Origin: Choristoneura fumiferana
Lineage: Eukaryota; Arthropoda; Insecta; Lepidoptera; Tortricidae
Reading direction: 5' to 3'
NCBI RefSeq assembly: GCF_025370935.1
Contig: NC_133497.1
Location: 7,270,389-7,334,388 of the forward strand
DNA: 64,000 nt
Part shown: positions 47,001 through 56,775 of the stretch, in pieces
Layout of the letters: each line of letters opens with the position of its first letter
Numbering within the stretch: the first letter of the stretch is position 1
Program-made: the position numbers and the translations under genes
Notes under the pieces: generated by a model
Seen by the model: the letters and a program-made list of their open reading frames with translations, nothing else
Database searches by the model: none
Told to the model about the DNA's origin: nothing

Positions 47001-50000
47001 GATGAAGAAGACCGTAGATGACCAATGGAACTCTTCAATCAAAGCTAAGTAATGCTCGCTCGTCATGAGATGAACCGAAACGATCATGATTAATATACCT
47101 AGATAAGCGTATAAGAATTAGCTTTAAGTTAATAATTCTTTTGAACTGATCTGATGCTGAAACCGGAAGGTAGGCAACGGAACTAGAACTTAAGTTCATC
47201 ATCATCATCATCATCATCATCAGCCGGAAGACGTCCACTGCTGGACAAAGGCCTCCCCTTAGAACGCCACAATGAACGACAACTCACCACTTGCATCCAC
47301 CGGTTTCCCGCTACTCTCACGATGTCGTTAGTCCACCTGGTGGGAGGCCTGCCAACGCTTCGTCTTCCGGTTCGTGGTCGCCACTCGAGGACTTTTCTCC
47401 CCCAACGGTTATCTGTTCTTCGAGCGATGTGGCCTGCCCATTGCCACTTCAATTTGCAATTCAATTCAATTTAAGTTATTTTCTACTAAATTTATTAATA
47501 TTTGCTTGCTGTCAAAAGTGTGCTCCGATTATTAGGTTGTACAAAATCAGGTTGTCCAATAGCACCTTGAACATTATCGGTACAGGGTGATAAAACTCGA
47601 CCCGTGTTCACAAGTGACATGTGATTGAATTATCAGGTTGTACAATAATTACACCCAAATGTGGGATCCGTACAGTGCGTATCAGTCCGCACTTGTATGA
47701 CTCTATATACAAAGAATACTATAATTCGTTTGATGCGACACGTCCGAAGCGTACGATGTGGATCAGTGGAAGCTTACCTATATTGTCTAATGCATCTGGA
47801 ATCACGACCGTTTTCACCACTCCTTTCTGTCACATGGTATAAGACGAGGGACCAAGTGTTAATATTTGGAGCCCGCGACCCTAAAATACCGCAAAAATTT
47901 ACGTCAAATGTAAAATATTAAAAAATAAGAACAATTATTTTTTGTTAAGCTTTTATCAGAGAAACCCTTTGACCCATCTCAATACCGCCCGCGACCCAAA
48001 ATTGGGTTGCGACCCGAGGTTAAGAAACGCTGCGTTAGGCAATACGGCCACAGGTCATTTCGCCATCTACGCCTCGGTCTGACTTGATGTTGTTGAGTGC
48101 GCCCATCTTTGAGGGTGCTTTCGGCAGATATGCCCATAAGATATGTTATCATTAATAAAAAAAAAAACTAAATTATTTATTTGATACAGTGGCAGTACGA
48201 GTACAAGTGCATTACAGTTTGGTTACAGGTTGGATACACATTTATTTCAGAAAGTTACTTACTCAAGGTTATTGATAAAAGTAAAGTCTAGATTTGTGAA
48301 TAATTGATTAAATTTTTAGTCTACTTAGGTGTCTACGTGGTCGTATGATGAACGGTTGTGTTGCTCTGAGGATGAACTCTGATTGAGTTCGAAACGTGTC
48401 TGCATTAGCCTGCTCATTAGAGCGGAACGACTTTGTAAAGGGTGCACCCGCGACCTTACGATAGCTACGTCTATCCAACGAATGTGTTCATGCAGCTCCT
48501 CCACCTCTGCACTGTAAATCACACAAACCCATCACGACCACAACAGTACACGACCGTTTCGAACTCAACTAGAGTTCATCCTCAGAGCAATATAATTGTC
48601 CTAACCTCTGGTAGCCTGGTGAACGGTTGTGTTCCTCTTGTGAAAATGACAAGTACTAGGAGTAAAGCTACTTTTCTCGGTTTTCACGCGGTTTTAGCGT
48701 GCCGTCCCTCTTCAATTTGTCATCATGTCTGGTGGAAACAGCTGAGCGGAACGAGGCGAGGTAATTTAAGCGTTTCTATTGGTTCATGATCATGAAAAAC
48801 AGTTTCCTCGCAACACATCCTCGCACATCTCTGGTGCAAATGGAACCTAAAGCCGGAACTGGCAAATACCTTCAGAATCAGGGTCGAAATAAAAACTAAT
48901 GATGAATTTTATATTCCAGGATCTCACGCAAGGCAAAGGCATACCATAAAATCGCTCACTAATGTTGCCAGCAAAAAAAAAACCACGAAAGTAGATAAAG
49001 ATGCTATTGGTGAAAAAACTACTGTTGACAAGAGCACACAGGTTGATGAGATTGCTGATCAAACGGCACAAAGTGTTGAAAAAACTGATAAGGTTGAAAG
49101 AAGGAAGGACATTGTTAGTAAGAAGAAACGGCGTACAGACAAGGATGCACTGAGTAAAGAAAAAGCAAAGACTAGCAGGTGAACTTTTTGCAAAATTTTA
49201 TCTAAATTGCAATTAATGTTTCTTTGTTTTGGCTAAATCTAGAGCTCAGAGGCCATATTATCTAAAGCAGAGTTTAGACTTACAGGAAAAATCGTGCAAG
49301 TTTGTAGTGGTTAATCGAGCGCCGCAATGCAATAAAACTTGCACGATTTTTCTTGCAAGTCTAAACTCGGCTTAACGCTCCCGTTCGCAATCGCATTCAC
49401 TATCACTTTCTACCCTCGTCTTATACCGTGTGACAGAAAGAAGTGAACGATTGTGATTCCAAGCATGTTAGACCATAGACTCTGGCCAGCGAAAGCTGTC
49501 CACGCATTTTTTACGAAACTTTAATCTGGTATAATTTTTGAGACTGTCAAAATTGACACTAACCCGGTTAAGATAATTTTGATATTTCTGGGTCATCGTT
49601 CATCCACCATTGCCTCTCATATTTCGTTTTCTAGAATTTTTTTACCGTACAACGGCAAAACCTACTAGACATTGGCAAAATGGTCCTCCAATGGACAGAG
49701 CCATATTTTTCTAAAAAAATATATTTCTGCTGTAAGAAATAAATAAATTATTTTTTCTTTAATTCAATCTCCTACCATCCTCAAAATGTTAGAAGATATA
49801 TCCAATGTCAATCTGGTTAAAATGGTCCAAAAATTGATGGGTCTGGACTGTACGTAAATGGGCACTGACAAAGGGGTTACATATTTGAATATCGAAAATT
49901 AAAATACCTACGGATAAAATGTAGATGTTCAAAATATCGAAAATTAAAATATCGATTGTATCACAATATCGACAGTTATACCTATGGTCAAAATGTCTAA

Positions 50001-52586
50001 GATTGAAATGTAGATTGATTAAAATATCGAATGAGTAAAAATATCGAAAGCCAATATATCTAAGTTGTAAATGGCAACATATTTGAATGTCGAAAATTAA
50101 AATATCGTACATACAAATCTGCTTTATTTAGCTATAAGCTCCTTTCTCTTAATAGCATTTATTTTACATAATCTAGTCATTTTTAGCACTTGCCGGCCGC
50201 TGCCGCGGCACGCTCGCTTCGCTCGCTCGGCTCGTGCGTTTTTGTGATCACAGTTTTAACCTAACCGAACCAAATATTTTTGGTAATTCATGTTCAATAG
50301 GTTAGGTAAGGTTAATATTGCGTCAAGGCGCGAATCGCCTCAACTGAGCGGAATAAAAGCTCCGCGAAGCGGAGCTCCGTCGACCCCGTCACGTCAAAAT
50401 TCATACATAGGATATTCGATACTCTGTACTTCGACATTTTGGACTTCGATGTTTATATCTTTCGATGTCACTTTTGTAGATAAATATATTTTCGATATAT
50501 TGAACGTAGATTACCTAACCATTCGACAATATAAACTTTCGTTATTGTAATTTTCGATATTTCGATACAGTCGATAATTTACTCGTAGATATTTTAACTT
50601 TCGATATTCAAATATGTAACCGACAAAGGTCATAAAATTTACCAAGGGACTACTAAAGTGCATGGTCAACTTTCACACATACATTACTATAATGATTGTT
50701 GATTCAGCTTGAAGTCTCGAGTATAATTTAATATCTGGAAAATTTAAATTAATATCTAAGAATCAACATCGTTTAATCAGTGTAAGTGTTGTCAGCCTCA
50801 TTTTTTTTTTATTTGCCTCGGTTTCTCTGGGACAGCTTTCATTGGCCAGAGTTTAAGGCGTCAGTTTATATTTGCAAGAAAAACCGTGAAAATTGCATTA
50901 CATTGTCAGGTAGTAAAGAGATCAAGTTAAAAGTAGTTTATCGAGCGCCGCAATGTACTTCACTGCAATTTGAACTATTTTTACTTACAAGTTTAAAACT
51001 AGAAACCCACACACAGAATACCGCGCGGTAAATAAGCCTCCGCTGTCAGTCGGTTTCAGGCTTAACGCTAGCCGACGCGGTTTACACTGAGCTAGCTAGA
51101 TTTTTTCTCAAACACGACATGAAATATTGACGTTGTGTTACAAATAATAGTCTGAGAAGTATCGCGCTGCAGGCGCTGAGGCTCGCCGCCCGCCGCCCGC
51201 CAGCTGCCAGTGCGACACGAGCGCACGCAACAGGGCGACCAGACTAGCGTCCCGCCATCTTGATTTCTTGTTTTTTTTTTCATGTCATGTTTGAGAAAAA
51301 CACTATACAAGCCTCGGCCGGAACGTGGGGTTGTCGGCCTCGCATCCCTATCCGGTCTCGCTACGCTCGGCCGTCTATATCTGCTTGGCCGGCAACCCCT
51401 ACTTCCCGGCCTCTACAGTAATGTACTATTACAAAACCTAAGTCTATCCATATCTGGACCTGGTTAAAAATTTAAGATTTTATTGCATGGTTGTGAAATA
51501 AATATGAGGGTATTAATCTAACTTTAGCAAAGATATAGATAGATTTAGATAAAAAAAAAACTAAATAAACTAGCTTTCATGCATTATATTATACCTTTAA
51601 ACGACCAATTCTTGTATATTAATATATTTCGGGTATCTCGGAAACGGCTCTAACAATTTCGACGAAATTTAGTATGTAGGGGTTTTCGAGAATGAACAAA
51701 CGATCTAGCTTAGTTTTATCTTTGGGAAAATGCGTATACGAACAGTCGCCCCGGTACTATAATGATTTATGTAAATGTTTCCAGCGTTGGTGCAGACGAG
51801 ACTCACTCCACTGACAAACCTCCCACAAGCAGCAAAGAAATAAACGAAAATCCAAATAAGAAACAAAAAACTGATGTAGAAAGTCACTGTTCTGCTGATA
51901 AAGGCGAAAAAACAAACAGACATAAGAAAGATTATAGAGGTAGCAGAGAGAAGCGTAAAGATAGACGTGATAGTAAAAGATCCAGCAAGAACTCTAAAAC
52001 CGAAAATAATAAAAAATCTGCTGCTCCAAACAACAAGCAGGAATTACACAATGATATACATAAAGGTAAAGATTCGAAAACAAATGGAAAACCTGCGAAA
52101 AACAAGCATGATGCTGAAGTTAAGAAATCTGCCAAATCTGTTCACACAAATCCAGTCACTAAGGACATTTGCAAAGTCAGTACTGTCAACAACGATCAAG
52201 TAAGTAACGTAAATAAAAGTGAAGAATACAGTGAACCAAATTTGTCGTGCAATATAGAAAAAACACTGTTGGCTGTAGAAGTAGAAAATGTGAAACATGT
52301 CTGTGAAGCTTCAGAAGACAATAGTGACAAGCACATTGAAAGTACCACAACAGATGAAGCAGTCCAACCATCAATGGATAACAAATGTTGTATTTTCTCA
52401 AACACTTGTAATCTTGACAAAAACGATGCAGTTAGCAGACCAGATTTTACTGTTCTATGTAATATAATTCAAGAAATGTGCGAGGCGTCTGAAAAAGAAG
52501 TTATTGACAATGATTTTAAAGGATTGAGAGCTATGAAAAGAGAAAGATCGCACTCTATATCCAGTGTAGAAACTTTAAAGCTTTAA
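43868..52586 (+). CDS. Unrecognised host protein, 448 aa, four exons
   Basis: Exons are 43868-44037, 45784-45899, 48920-49178 and 51785-52586, with junction phases 2, 1 and 2 all agreeing and consensus GT/AG borders; the total is 449 codons with stop. Exons 1-2 (residues 1-95) are Leu/Lys/Arg-rich and helical (VLNDCKIVLRKLDNM, then LLAEIELRLAEADLKNELTR), likely coiled coil. Residues 96-330 are very rich in Lys, Ser, Asn and Asp (KDRRDSKRSSKNSK), low in hydrophobics and probably disordered. The C terminus regains hydrophobic residues (DFTVLCNIIQEMCEAS) and ends RERSHSISSVETLKL, with an RxxS-type phospho-site pattern. I suspect a nuclear or chromatin/spindle scaffold by composition only; I cannot assign a family. 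No transposon motif is present. Confidence 0.75.
44165..44266. mobile_element. Foldback MITE in intron 1 of the 448-aa gene
   Basis: The inverted ends GGTGACACTATTTACCGGCC and GGCCGGTAAACAGTGTCGCC match at 18 of 20 positions, and 60 bp lie between. I saw no second copy in the window. Confidence 0.65.
44418..44530 (+). repeat. SINE 3' fragment, decayed
   Basis: GGCAGCCTGTGCTCTGCATT then GGGATATATATAGGCAGATA and a GATGATTAC tail resemble the 3' end of the SINE at 54810 (GCCTGTGCCCAGCAGTGGGA), with more mismatches. Confidence 0.45.
44566..44762 (+). pseudogene. LINE ORF2 C-terminal fragment
   Basis: The frame reads CMDAEETATHILLECSG and LLGFLQELGWHE before a stop at 44762. A Cys-His-Cys pattern followed by a short Leu-rich helix is the usual end of LINE polyproteins. 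A CTATACCTATACCTAA tail follows near 44835. The fragment lies in intron 1 of the 448-aa gene, same strand. Confidence 0.55.
45150..45545 (+). repeat. Dispersed repeats (SINE/MITE fragments)
   Basis: 45155-45260 (GCAAACAAGCAAGTGGGTCT, CACCTGTAACACCAGG) is a known lepidopteran repeat type. 45440-45540 (AATTTCAACTTGATACCTCT, GACAGACAGATAGATGG) is a fragment of the class with GACAGACAGACGG tracts. Confidence 0.5.
45590..45745 (+). repeat. Dispersed repeat, second copy of the one at 33540
   Basis: It shares GCAGGACGGAACT, GGTTAATGGCATC and GCTTGTATTAAAAATG with 33540-33715 in the same order. It ends 38 bp before exon 2 of the 448-aa gene, so it lies in the branch-point region of intron 1. Confidence 0.6.
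45784..45899 (+). CDS. 448-aa gene, exon 2
   Basis: The acceptor AACTTCAG ends at 45783 and the donor A|GTAAGT begins at 45900. It enters with one base (completing Arg) and leaves in phase 1. It encodes MGAQLAYSRQQSLLAEIELR and LAEADLKNELTRRRQLVT, a clear heptad-like helix. Confidence 0.75.
46100..46660 (+). repeat. Dispersed repeat with GACAGACAGACGGACAG tract
   Basis: It opens CGGCCAAGTGCGAGTAGGAC and ends AGGGTCCCGTTTTTATTACC then AAAACCCTAAAAAG. It is related to the 3' part of the element at 37150-37612. Intron 2 of the 448-aa gene. Confidence 0.55.
46690..47040 (+). repeat. Dispersed repeat (GACTTCAAAATAGGAGGAGG type)
   Basis: CAGACTTCAAAATAGGAGGA, TTCACCGATTCACCTCAG and ATCTGATGATGGAATCC in order match a repeat type common in Lepidoptera. 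No coding content. Confidence 0.5.
47197..47470 (-). repeat. RTE-type LINE 3' fragment with CAT-repeat tail and 7-bp TSD
   Basis: Minus-strand remains of the RTE polyprotein end: LKWQWAGHIARRTDNRWGRK and VGRPPTRWTNDIVRVAG. The tail is a CATCATCAT run at 47197-47222. TTAAGTT flanks both sides (47190-47196 and 47471-47477), which fits a 5'-truncated insertion. The long Asp run in the frame is the microsatellite. Intron 2 of the 448-aa gene. Confidence 0.75.
47480..48360. other. Intron 2 of the 448-aa gene; no gene seen
   Basis: It contains the single-arm MITE fragment CGTTAGGCAATACGGCC at 48033-48049 and nothing else I can support. Confidence 0.45.
48361..48590. mobile_element. Foldback element with 40-bp arms, upstream of exon 3
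   Basis: TTGCTCTGAGGATGAACTCT (from 48361) and AGAGTTCATCCTCAGAGCAA (to 48590) are perfectly complementary over 20 bases. The match continues with few mismatches to about 40. The spacer is 150 bp. The phrase GAACGGTTGTGTT precedes the left arm and recurs at 48621. Confidence 0.7.
48920..49178 (+). CDS. 448-aa gene, exon 3
   Basis: The acceptor ATATTCCAG ends at 48919 and the donor AGCAG|GTGAAC begins at 49179. It enters with two bases and leaves in phase 2. It encodes a Lys-rich segment (SHARQRHTIKSLTNVASKKK, later VSKKKRRTDKDALSKEKAKT) that could carry nuclear-import signals. The frame is fully open. Confidence 0.75.
49270..49368. mobile_element. Foldback MITE in intron 3
   Basis: The arms AAAAATCGTGCAAGTTT and AAACTTGCACGATTTTT, extended by GAGTTTAGACTT / AAGTCTAAACTC, enclose TTAATCGAGCGCCGCAATGC. 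A decayed relative of the centre (TTATCGAGCGCCGCAATG) is at about 50938-50956. Confidence 0.7.
49875..50621. mobile_element. 747-bp foldback transposon with ATATCGA subrepeats and 8-bp TSD
   Basis: GGTTACATATTTGAATATCG at the left end is complementary to CGATATTCAAATATGTAACC at the right. Beyond that both flanks carry many copies of ATATCGAAAATTAAA or its complement. Identical GACAAAGG duplications flank it (49867-49874 and 50622-50629). No transposase is inside. The 8-bp duplication suits a hAT- or P-mobilised non-autonomous element. Intron 3 of the 448-aa gene. Confidence 0.82.
51100..51302. repeat. Inverted repeat around a GC-rich core
   Basis: TTTTTTCTCAAACACGACATGA (51101-51122) and TCATGTCATGTTTGAGAAAAAC (51280-51301) are complementary except at one position. 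They enclose GCCGCCCGCCGCCCGCCAGC-type sequence. It may be a further foldback element or part of one. Confidence 0.5.
51590..51740 (-). repeat. Dispersed repeat, inverted copy of the one at 13730
   Basis: CGGAAACGGCTCTAACAATT then CGACGAAATTTAGTATGTAG is the reverse complement of the repeat at 13730-13925, with mismatches. It ends about 45 bp before exon 4 of the 448-aa gene. Confidence 0.55.
51785..52586 (+). CDS. 448-aa gene, exon 4 (last exon)
   Basis: The acceptor TGTTTCCAG ends at 51784. The exon enters with one base and runs 267 codons to TAA at 52584-52586. It is Lys/Asn/Ser-rich and almost certainly disordered through residue 330. Acidic patches and several Cys (CCIFSNTC) follow, then the helix FTVLCNIIQEMCEASEK. 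Base composition matches exon 3. Confidence 0.78.
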
Positions 52587-53061
52587 AATTGCAGATCACC
52601 AAATAATGGTGAATGAAGAATGAAAGGGGAATTTTGATTTGAAATTGTTGCCATATAAAAAGCGGACAGTAAAAGTACGCACTATGCGGCTAATCGTGCG
52701 GGTTAAGCGCGTTTTCTCTGTCACAGGCGATACTTTTAAAGAGGGACGGCGCGCTAAAACCGCGCAGTTAGCAGCATAGGGCGTAAGTTACCTAAGAAAG
52801 AAAGTGCACTTCTTGATTATGATATTATTTATTAAAGAATGCACGCCATTCAGTCGCATATGGTAGTCAAGTTATGCCCGACTAGTAAAGTGGTCTTTTT
52901 TCTGTCTGTTATGGGTTATAAATGGACCCCTGGTTTAATTTTAGATTTATTTTATTTTATTGGGTAACATTATTATCCAAGATTTTTTTAAAATTTAATT
53001 ATTTGTACGGATCCCGCAAAACACACAAGACGGCAGTGGGTCGGGACTCGCGAGTGCGGCG
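52587..53061. other. 3' flank of the 448-aa gene
   Basis: Non-coding. An ATTAAA at 52833-52838 could act as a weak polyadenylation signal. GGGACGGCGCGCTAAAACCG near 52743 resembles, inverted, GGTTTTAGCGTGCCGTCCC at 48691. Confidence 0.4.
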
Positions 53062-53178
53062 GGCCTACTTACGTGGTTGTATATGAACATCACACCGACG
53101 GCGAGCGCGGGGCGAGTAGTGCGCGAGTGCCGCGGTGTGATGTTGTTCAATATAATATACAGCCTCGTAAATAAGGCC
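53062..53178. mobile_element. Foldback MITE (AACATCACACCG arms)
   Basis: GGCCTACTTACGTGGTTGTA..GAACATCACACCG on the left and CGGTGTGATGTTGTTC..CTCGTAAATAAGGCC on the right are complementary with a small gap. The core is GC-rich. Confidence 0.6.
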
Positions 53179-53330
53179 GCTGTAAGATGCTCAAAAGTTA
53201 TCTATGTGTAAAATTGCCTTATTTGAAGTGAGATTTTATTTTTTGACTGTTGATTATAGCATTATTGTTTAGTGAAATCGTTTGACATAGGTTACGCGCT
53301 CATTCTGGTATCAGTTCTGAACATCATTCT

Positions 53331-53450
53331 GAGGACGCATTGCCTAATGTTTCTTACACTCGCGATCGCAATCAAATGACAGATTTGGCATACAAAAACT
53401 GTCATTTGATTGCGATCGCGAGCGTTAGAAACGTTAGGCAATACGGCCTC
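53331..53450. mobile_element. Foldback MITE, GAGGCCGTATTGCCTAACG family, copy 2
   Basis: An almost complete palindrome with end arms as at 35556. The inner arms CTCGCGATCGCAATCAAATG and CATTTGATTGCGATCGCGAG are perfect complements, so the whole 120 bp can form one hairpin. Confidence 0.8.
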
Positions 53451-54394
53451 TGGTCAGAATGACGACTGAATTACCGTATAACCCTCTCAGACTGACGGAC
53501 TGATGGAGGAATTAAACGTTCAATAATATTCGTCAATTCAATGTGAATGACAATCAAGTCAATGACAACAAGAATGATGGACTAAATTGAGGCACAATGA
53601 GCGTGATACCGAAGTCTAAGAGTGAGATTATATTTTTTTATGATTTTGATACTATTGATTTTTGCTACTTAGATGTTGAGGTTATTATTAGTGAGATTAA
53701 ACTATTGTCGAGCTATTGTGCCGTTCTTTGGTATTCATAACGAATCCTTGTGTCGAAGAATATCAAACATGGGCAATGTGAAATCTGATTTTCACCTACA
53801 GAAGTATATTTTAGCCAAATAATCTGAGACGTAAGAACCTAACTATGGGTGCTGTTTAATTTTAAAAAATTAAGATATTTTATTAATATTTTAGAAATTT
53901 CGAGATATATGTAATATCTCACTATTTAAAAGGTCTATTGTTGATTTGTTTTAATGTTACTTATTACTTAATTTTATACCTTGATATTTAATAGTTTATT
54001 AAGGCATGATGAATCGAGAAAAAACACTGCAGCCGCTAAATTTAATGAGGTTTCAGTTTAAACTTTTGTAGAAATGAGTTGGTGTGGTTAAACCTAGTTT
54101 ACATAGGAAATAAAACATAATATGTACTATGAATGCATAAGTAGAAATATGAGTCTGGAGGCGACCGCAGACTGCAGCGCGAGACTGAGGGCCACACTAC
54201 TGGTTTCTATGAATTTATGAAAGAGTGATCATAACAATAACAGTTTCTGAGTCTGTCGCTACATGTAAATCAGGCACGTGTCGCGCCACCGACGATAAAC
54301 GAGAAGCGAGTAGATCTACGAACTAGATACGAGTTTGCGAGCAGTGAGAAGCGACTTCGTAGTTGACCGCTGTTTTTTTTCTCGGCGCGAGTCT

Positions 54395-54680
54395 GAGCGT
54401 TTATACCTGCTGATCTGGCAACGTTGCATTTTTGTTAGATTTTCTCGATTATTCCATAAAAATTTAATGAAAATTAAACATGTGGTCTGATAGAACTGAT
54501 CTTAATATATAAGTTAATGTGTCTACTCCAATAATTATTCGTGATAGACTTTAATATTTTTTAAAAACCGTTAAAAAACATTTGTTTGTTTTTCCACATT
54601 TTTAATTTTCATTAATTTTTTATGGAATAATCGAGAAAATCTAGCCATAGCCTAATGCCAGCTCAGAAGCTATAAACGCT
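54395..54680. mobile_element. Foldback MITE, GAGCGTTTATACCTGCTGA family, copy 1
   Basis: GAGCGTTTATACCTGCTGAT..AGATTTTCTCGATTATTCC at the left pairs with GGAATAATCGAGAAAATCT..AGCTATAAACGCTC at the right. A second copy is at 59177-59594. Confidence 0.7.
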
Positions 54681-54809
54681 CTTATGCCTAGTTTATTTTA
54701 CTGAAACAGGATTTCTATCTTTTTTTCGTTTCTTGAGCGAGAAAATGTACTCAGCGGCACAAAATTTGGCCCACTCTCCACACAAAATTACGTATCATTG
54801 CATCCATTT

Positions 54810-55114
54810 GAGGGCCGTGGTGGCCTAGTGGTTTGACCTATCGCCTCTCAAACAGAGGGTCGTGGGTTCAAACCCCGGCTCGCACCTCTGAGTTTTTCGA
54901 AATTCATGTGCGGAATTACATTTGAAATTTACCACGAGCTTTGCGGTGAAGGAAAACATCGTGAGGAAACCTGCACAAAACCTGCGAAGAAATTCAATGG
55001 TGCGTGTGAAGTTCCCAATCCGCACTGGGCCCGCGTGGGAACTATGGCCCAAGCCCTCTTGTTCTGAGAGGAGGCCTGTGCCCAGCAGTGGGACGTATAT
55101 AGGCTGGGATGATG
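54810..55114 (+). mobile_element. tRNA-derived SINE, complete
   Basis: The tRNA-like head has an A-box (TGGCCTAGTGG at 54821) and a B-box (GGGTTCAAACCCC at 54864), the internal RNA polymerase III promoter. The body (TTTGAAATTTACCACGAGCT, GTGCGTGTGAAGTTCCCAAT, GCCTGTGCCCAGCAGTGGGA) ends GGCTGGGATGATGA. Fragments of the same family occur at 15890, 21445 and 44418. Confidence 0.82.
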
Positions 55115-55533
55115 AGGGCCAGTTTTGCCGCTTAGTATATCTATAGCCAATCGCTTACTTGCCGGCGGTGGGACAAGTGCCTTATTATATAGTTTTTTTT
55201 TTAACTGAGCTTATCAACTTGCCTACATTCACAGTGGCGTTGTATCTATACCCTATCATTATTATCCCTTATGCTTTACTACCCCTATTGTCTACTTTTG
55301 TTCCCGTTACCCCTGTCCAATTGCCGTATTTTAGTTCGTAGTCTATTGTTCAAGGACATGGAGTCTATATTAACCTTGAAATGCGGTTATAATCTGCTTT
55401 TACTACGAGCTCAGTTCAAAAAGTATAAACTATACCCAAGTAGTTAGTCCAGTCTAATAACCGTGTCAGTTTTTCCCTAACAAAAGCGACGCGGTAACAG
55501 GGTTCGGCCATTCTCATTCCTCTGAACTCAGTC
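55115..55533. other. Non-coding DNA between SINE and MITE
   Basis: No gene or repeat that I can support. Confidence 0.4.
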
Positions 55534-55722
55534 TAATGAGGGCTAAAAGATAGGCATATCGCTAGATGGCGTTAGTATCGTAAGGTTTTTATGACGTTAG
55601 GGTCTTGTTTGCAATTGGCTGATAACTAAATGAGTCCATTGCAAACAAGACCGTAACGTCAAAAAAAACCTCACAATACTAACACCATCTAGCGATGTTT
55701 CTCATGTCTTTTATCCCTCATT
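55534..55722. mobile_element. Foldback MITE, AATGAGGG / CTAGATGGCG family, well preserved
   Basis: Arms of about 85 bp: ATCGCTAGATGGCGTTAGTA and GACGTTAGGGTCTTGTTTGC on the left; GCAAACAAGACCGTAACGTC and TACTAACACCATCTAGCGAT on the right. Only about 15 bp separate them. Confidence 0.8.
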
Positions 55723-56565
55723 GGGTAGTTTCCTGTGTCTGTGTAAACATTTTTATTCTAGTCCTTCAGTTAGATTATCAGATAATATAGGCCTCGTATT
55801 TTTTGTTTTATCAAAATCAAACATAAAAATGACGAAGATGAAGTGCATCAAACTTCGGGAGTCGGAGCCCCGTGACGTTACGTCGTGCTAAAAAGTGTCG
55901 CACGGTACTTTTAATTGGCTACAGCTTCATAAATTTTTGTTTAATTGACAAAAGAAAAAATATGTGTTCAATATTTTCTGTTCATCTAACTGAAGAACTA
56001 ATTAGATATTTTTGAGGCACTAGCCTATTACCGCTTCAATATTGCTGGGGAAAAGCGACACTGTAATTAGACTGGTGCACAGATGAATTAGAATGGCCAA
56101 ATTACATGTTACTATTATCTCCTTTGACATTTTCCTTTCAAATATCGAGTTTTTTTTTACATCTGGTTGCAGCACTTTTTTATAATATGAAACAACACAA
56201 TGTGTTTTATGGTCTATATTAATTTAAGTAAAAATGTATGAAGAACACTATGATTCAATAAAGAATTTGAAAATTAATTGTAACTATAATTAATCTATTC
56301 TAGTTAAAAGATATAAGGGCCACTTGAGTTTCATTGGTAAAATACAAAAATACTCCAAAAAAACCAATCATAATTTGATTGGCTTAGTAGCGACATTCTT
56401 GTCTGGGTGAGCGGTTGGTTCCGAAAGAGTGTGACGTCTCTCGATGAGAGCGGAACGTAGATGTCGTTAGTGCTGCAGCATAAGTAGCGTAGTAGCGTAG
56501 TAGGAATAAGCAACCTGAGATATGTATACATAGTATACATAGGAAAAATTCGTGTCTAGATTCCT
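55723..56565. other. AT-rich DNA with a short repeat tail
   Basis: No gene seen. 56335-56375 (AAATACAAAAATACTCC then AAAAAAACCAATCATAA) repeats the tail of the SINE at 56568. Confidence 0.4.
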
Positions 56566-56567
56566 GT

Positions 56568-56775
56568 CCAGCGGTGGTGTAGGGGTTATAGCACGCAGCA
56601 CGGATTGCTGAGGACCTGGGTTCGATTCCCAGCGCTGGTCTCTTTTTTTTCTGGTTTTTCTGTGCATCCATGTCTCAGTTTGTATTTTCGATATGGTTTC
56701 ACGGATACCCGTAAAAGTAACAAATTTGGAGTTGAAATAAAAAAATACAAAATACTCCAAAAAACCAATAATAAT
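56568..56775 (+). mobile_element. tRNA-like SINE with cloverleaf head
   Basis: The first 71 bases (56568-56638) can fold like a tRNA. The acceptor-like ends CCAGCG / CGCTGG pair over 6 bp. The T arm CTGGG-TTCGATT-CCCAG is perfect, and a stem CAGC/GCTG carries a 7-base loop. The loop lacks the usual T at position 33, so this is a SINE head rather than a working tRNA. The tail has GGATACCCGTAAAAGTAACA and ACTCCAAAAAACCAATAATA; tail copies are at 26520 and 56335. Confidence 0.7.

Noticed and set aside
47183..47464. 93-codon minus-strand ORF ending in poly-Asp, as a gene
   Set aside because: It is the decayed 3' end of an RTE LINE with a CAT microsatellite tail, not a host gene.
56568..56638. 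A functional tRNA gene
   Set aside because: The anticodon loop lacks T at position 33 and the stem is short, and the sequence runs on into a SINE body shared with other loci.
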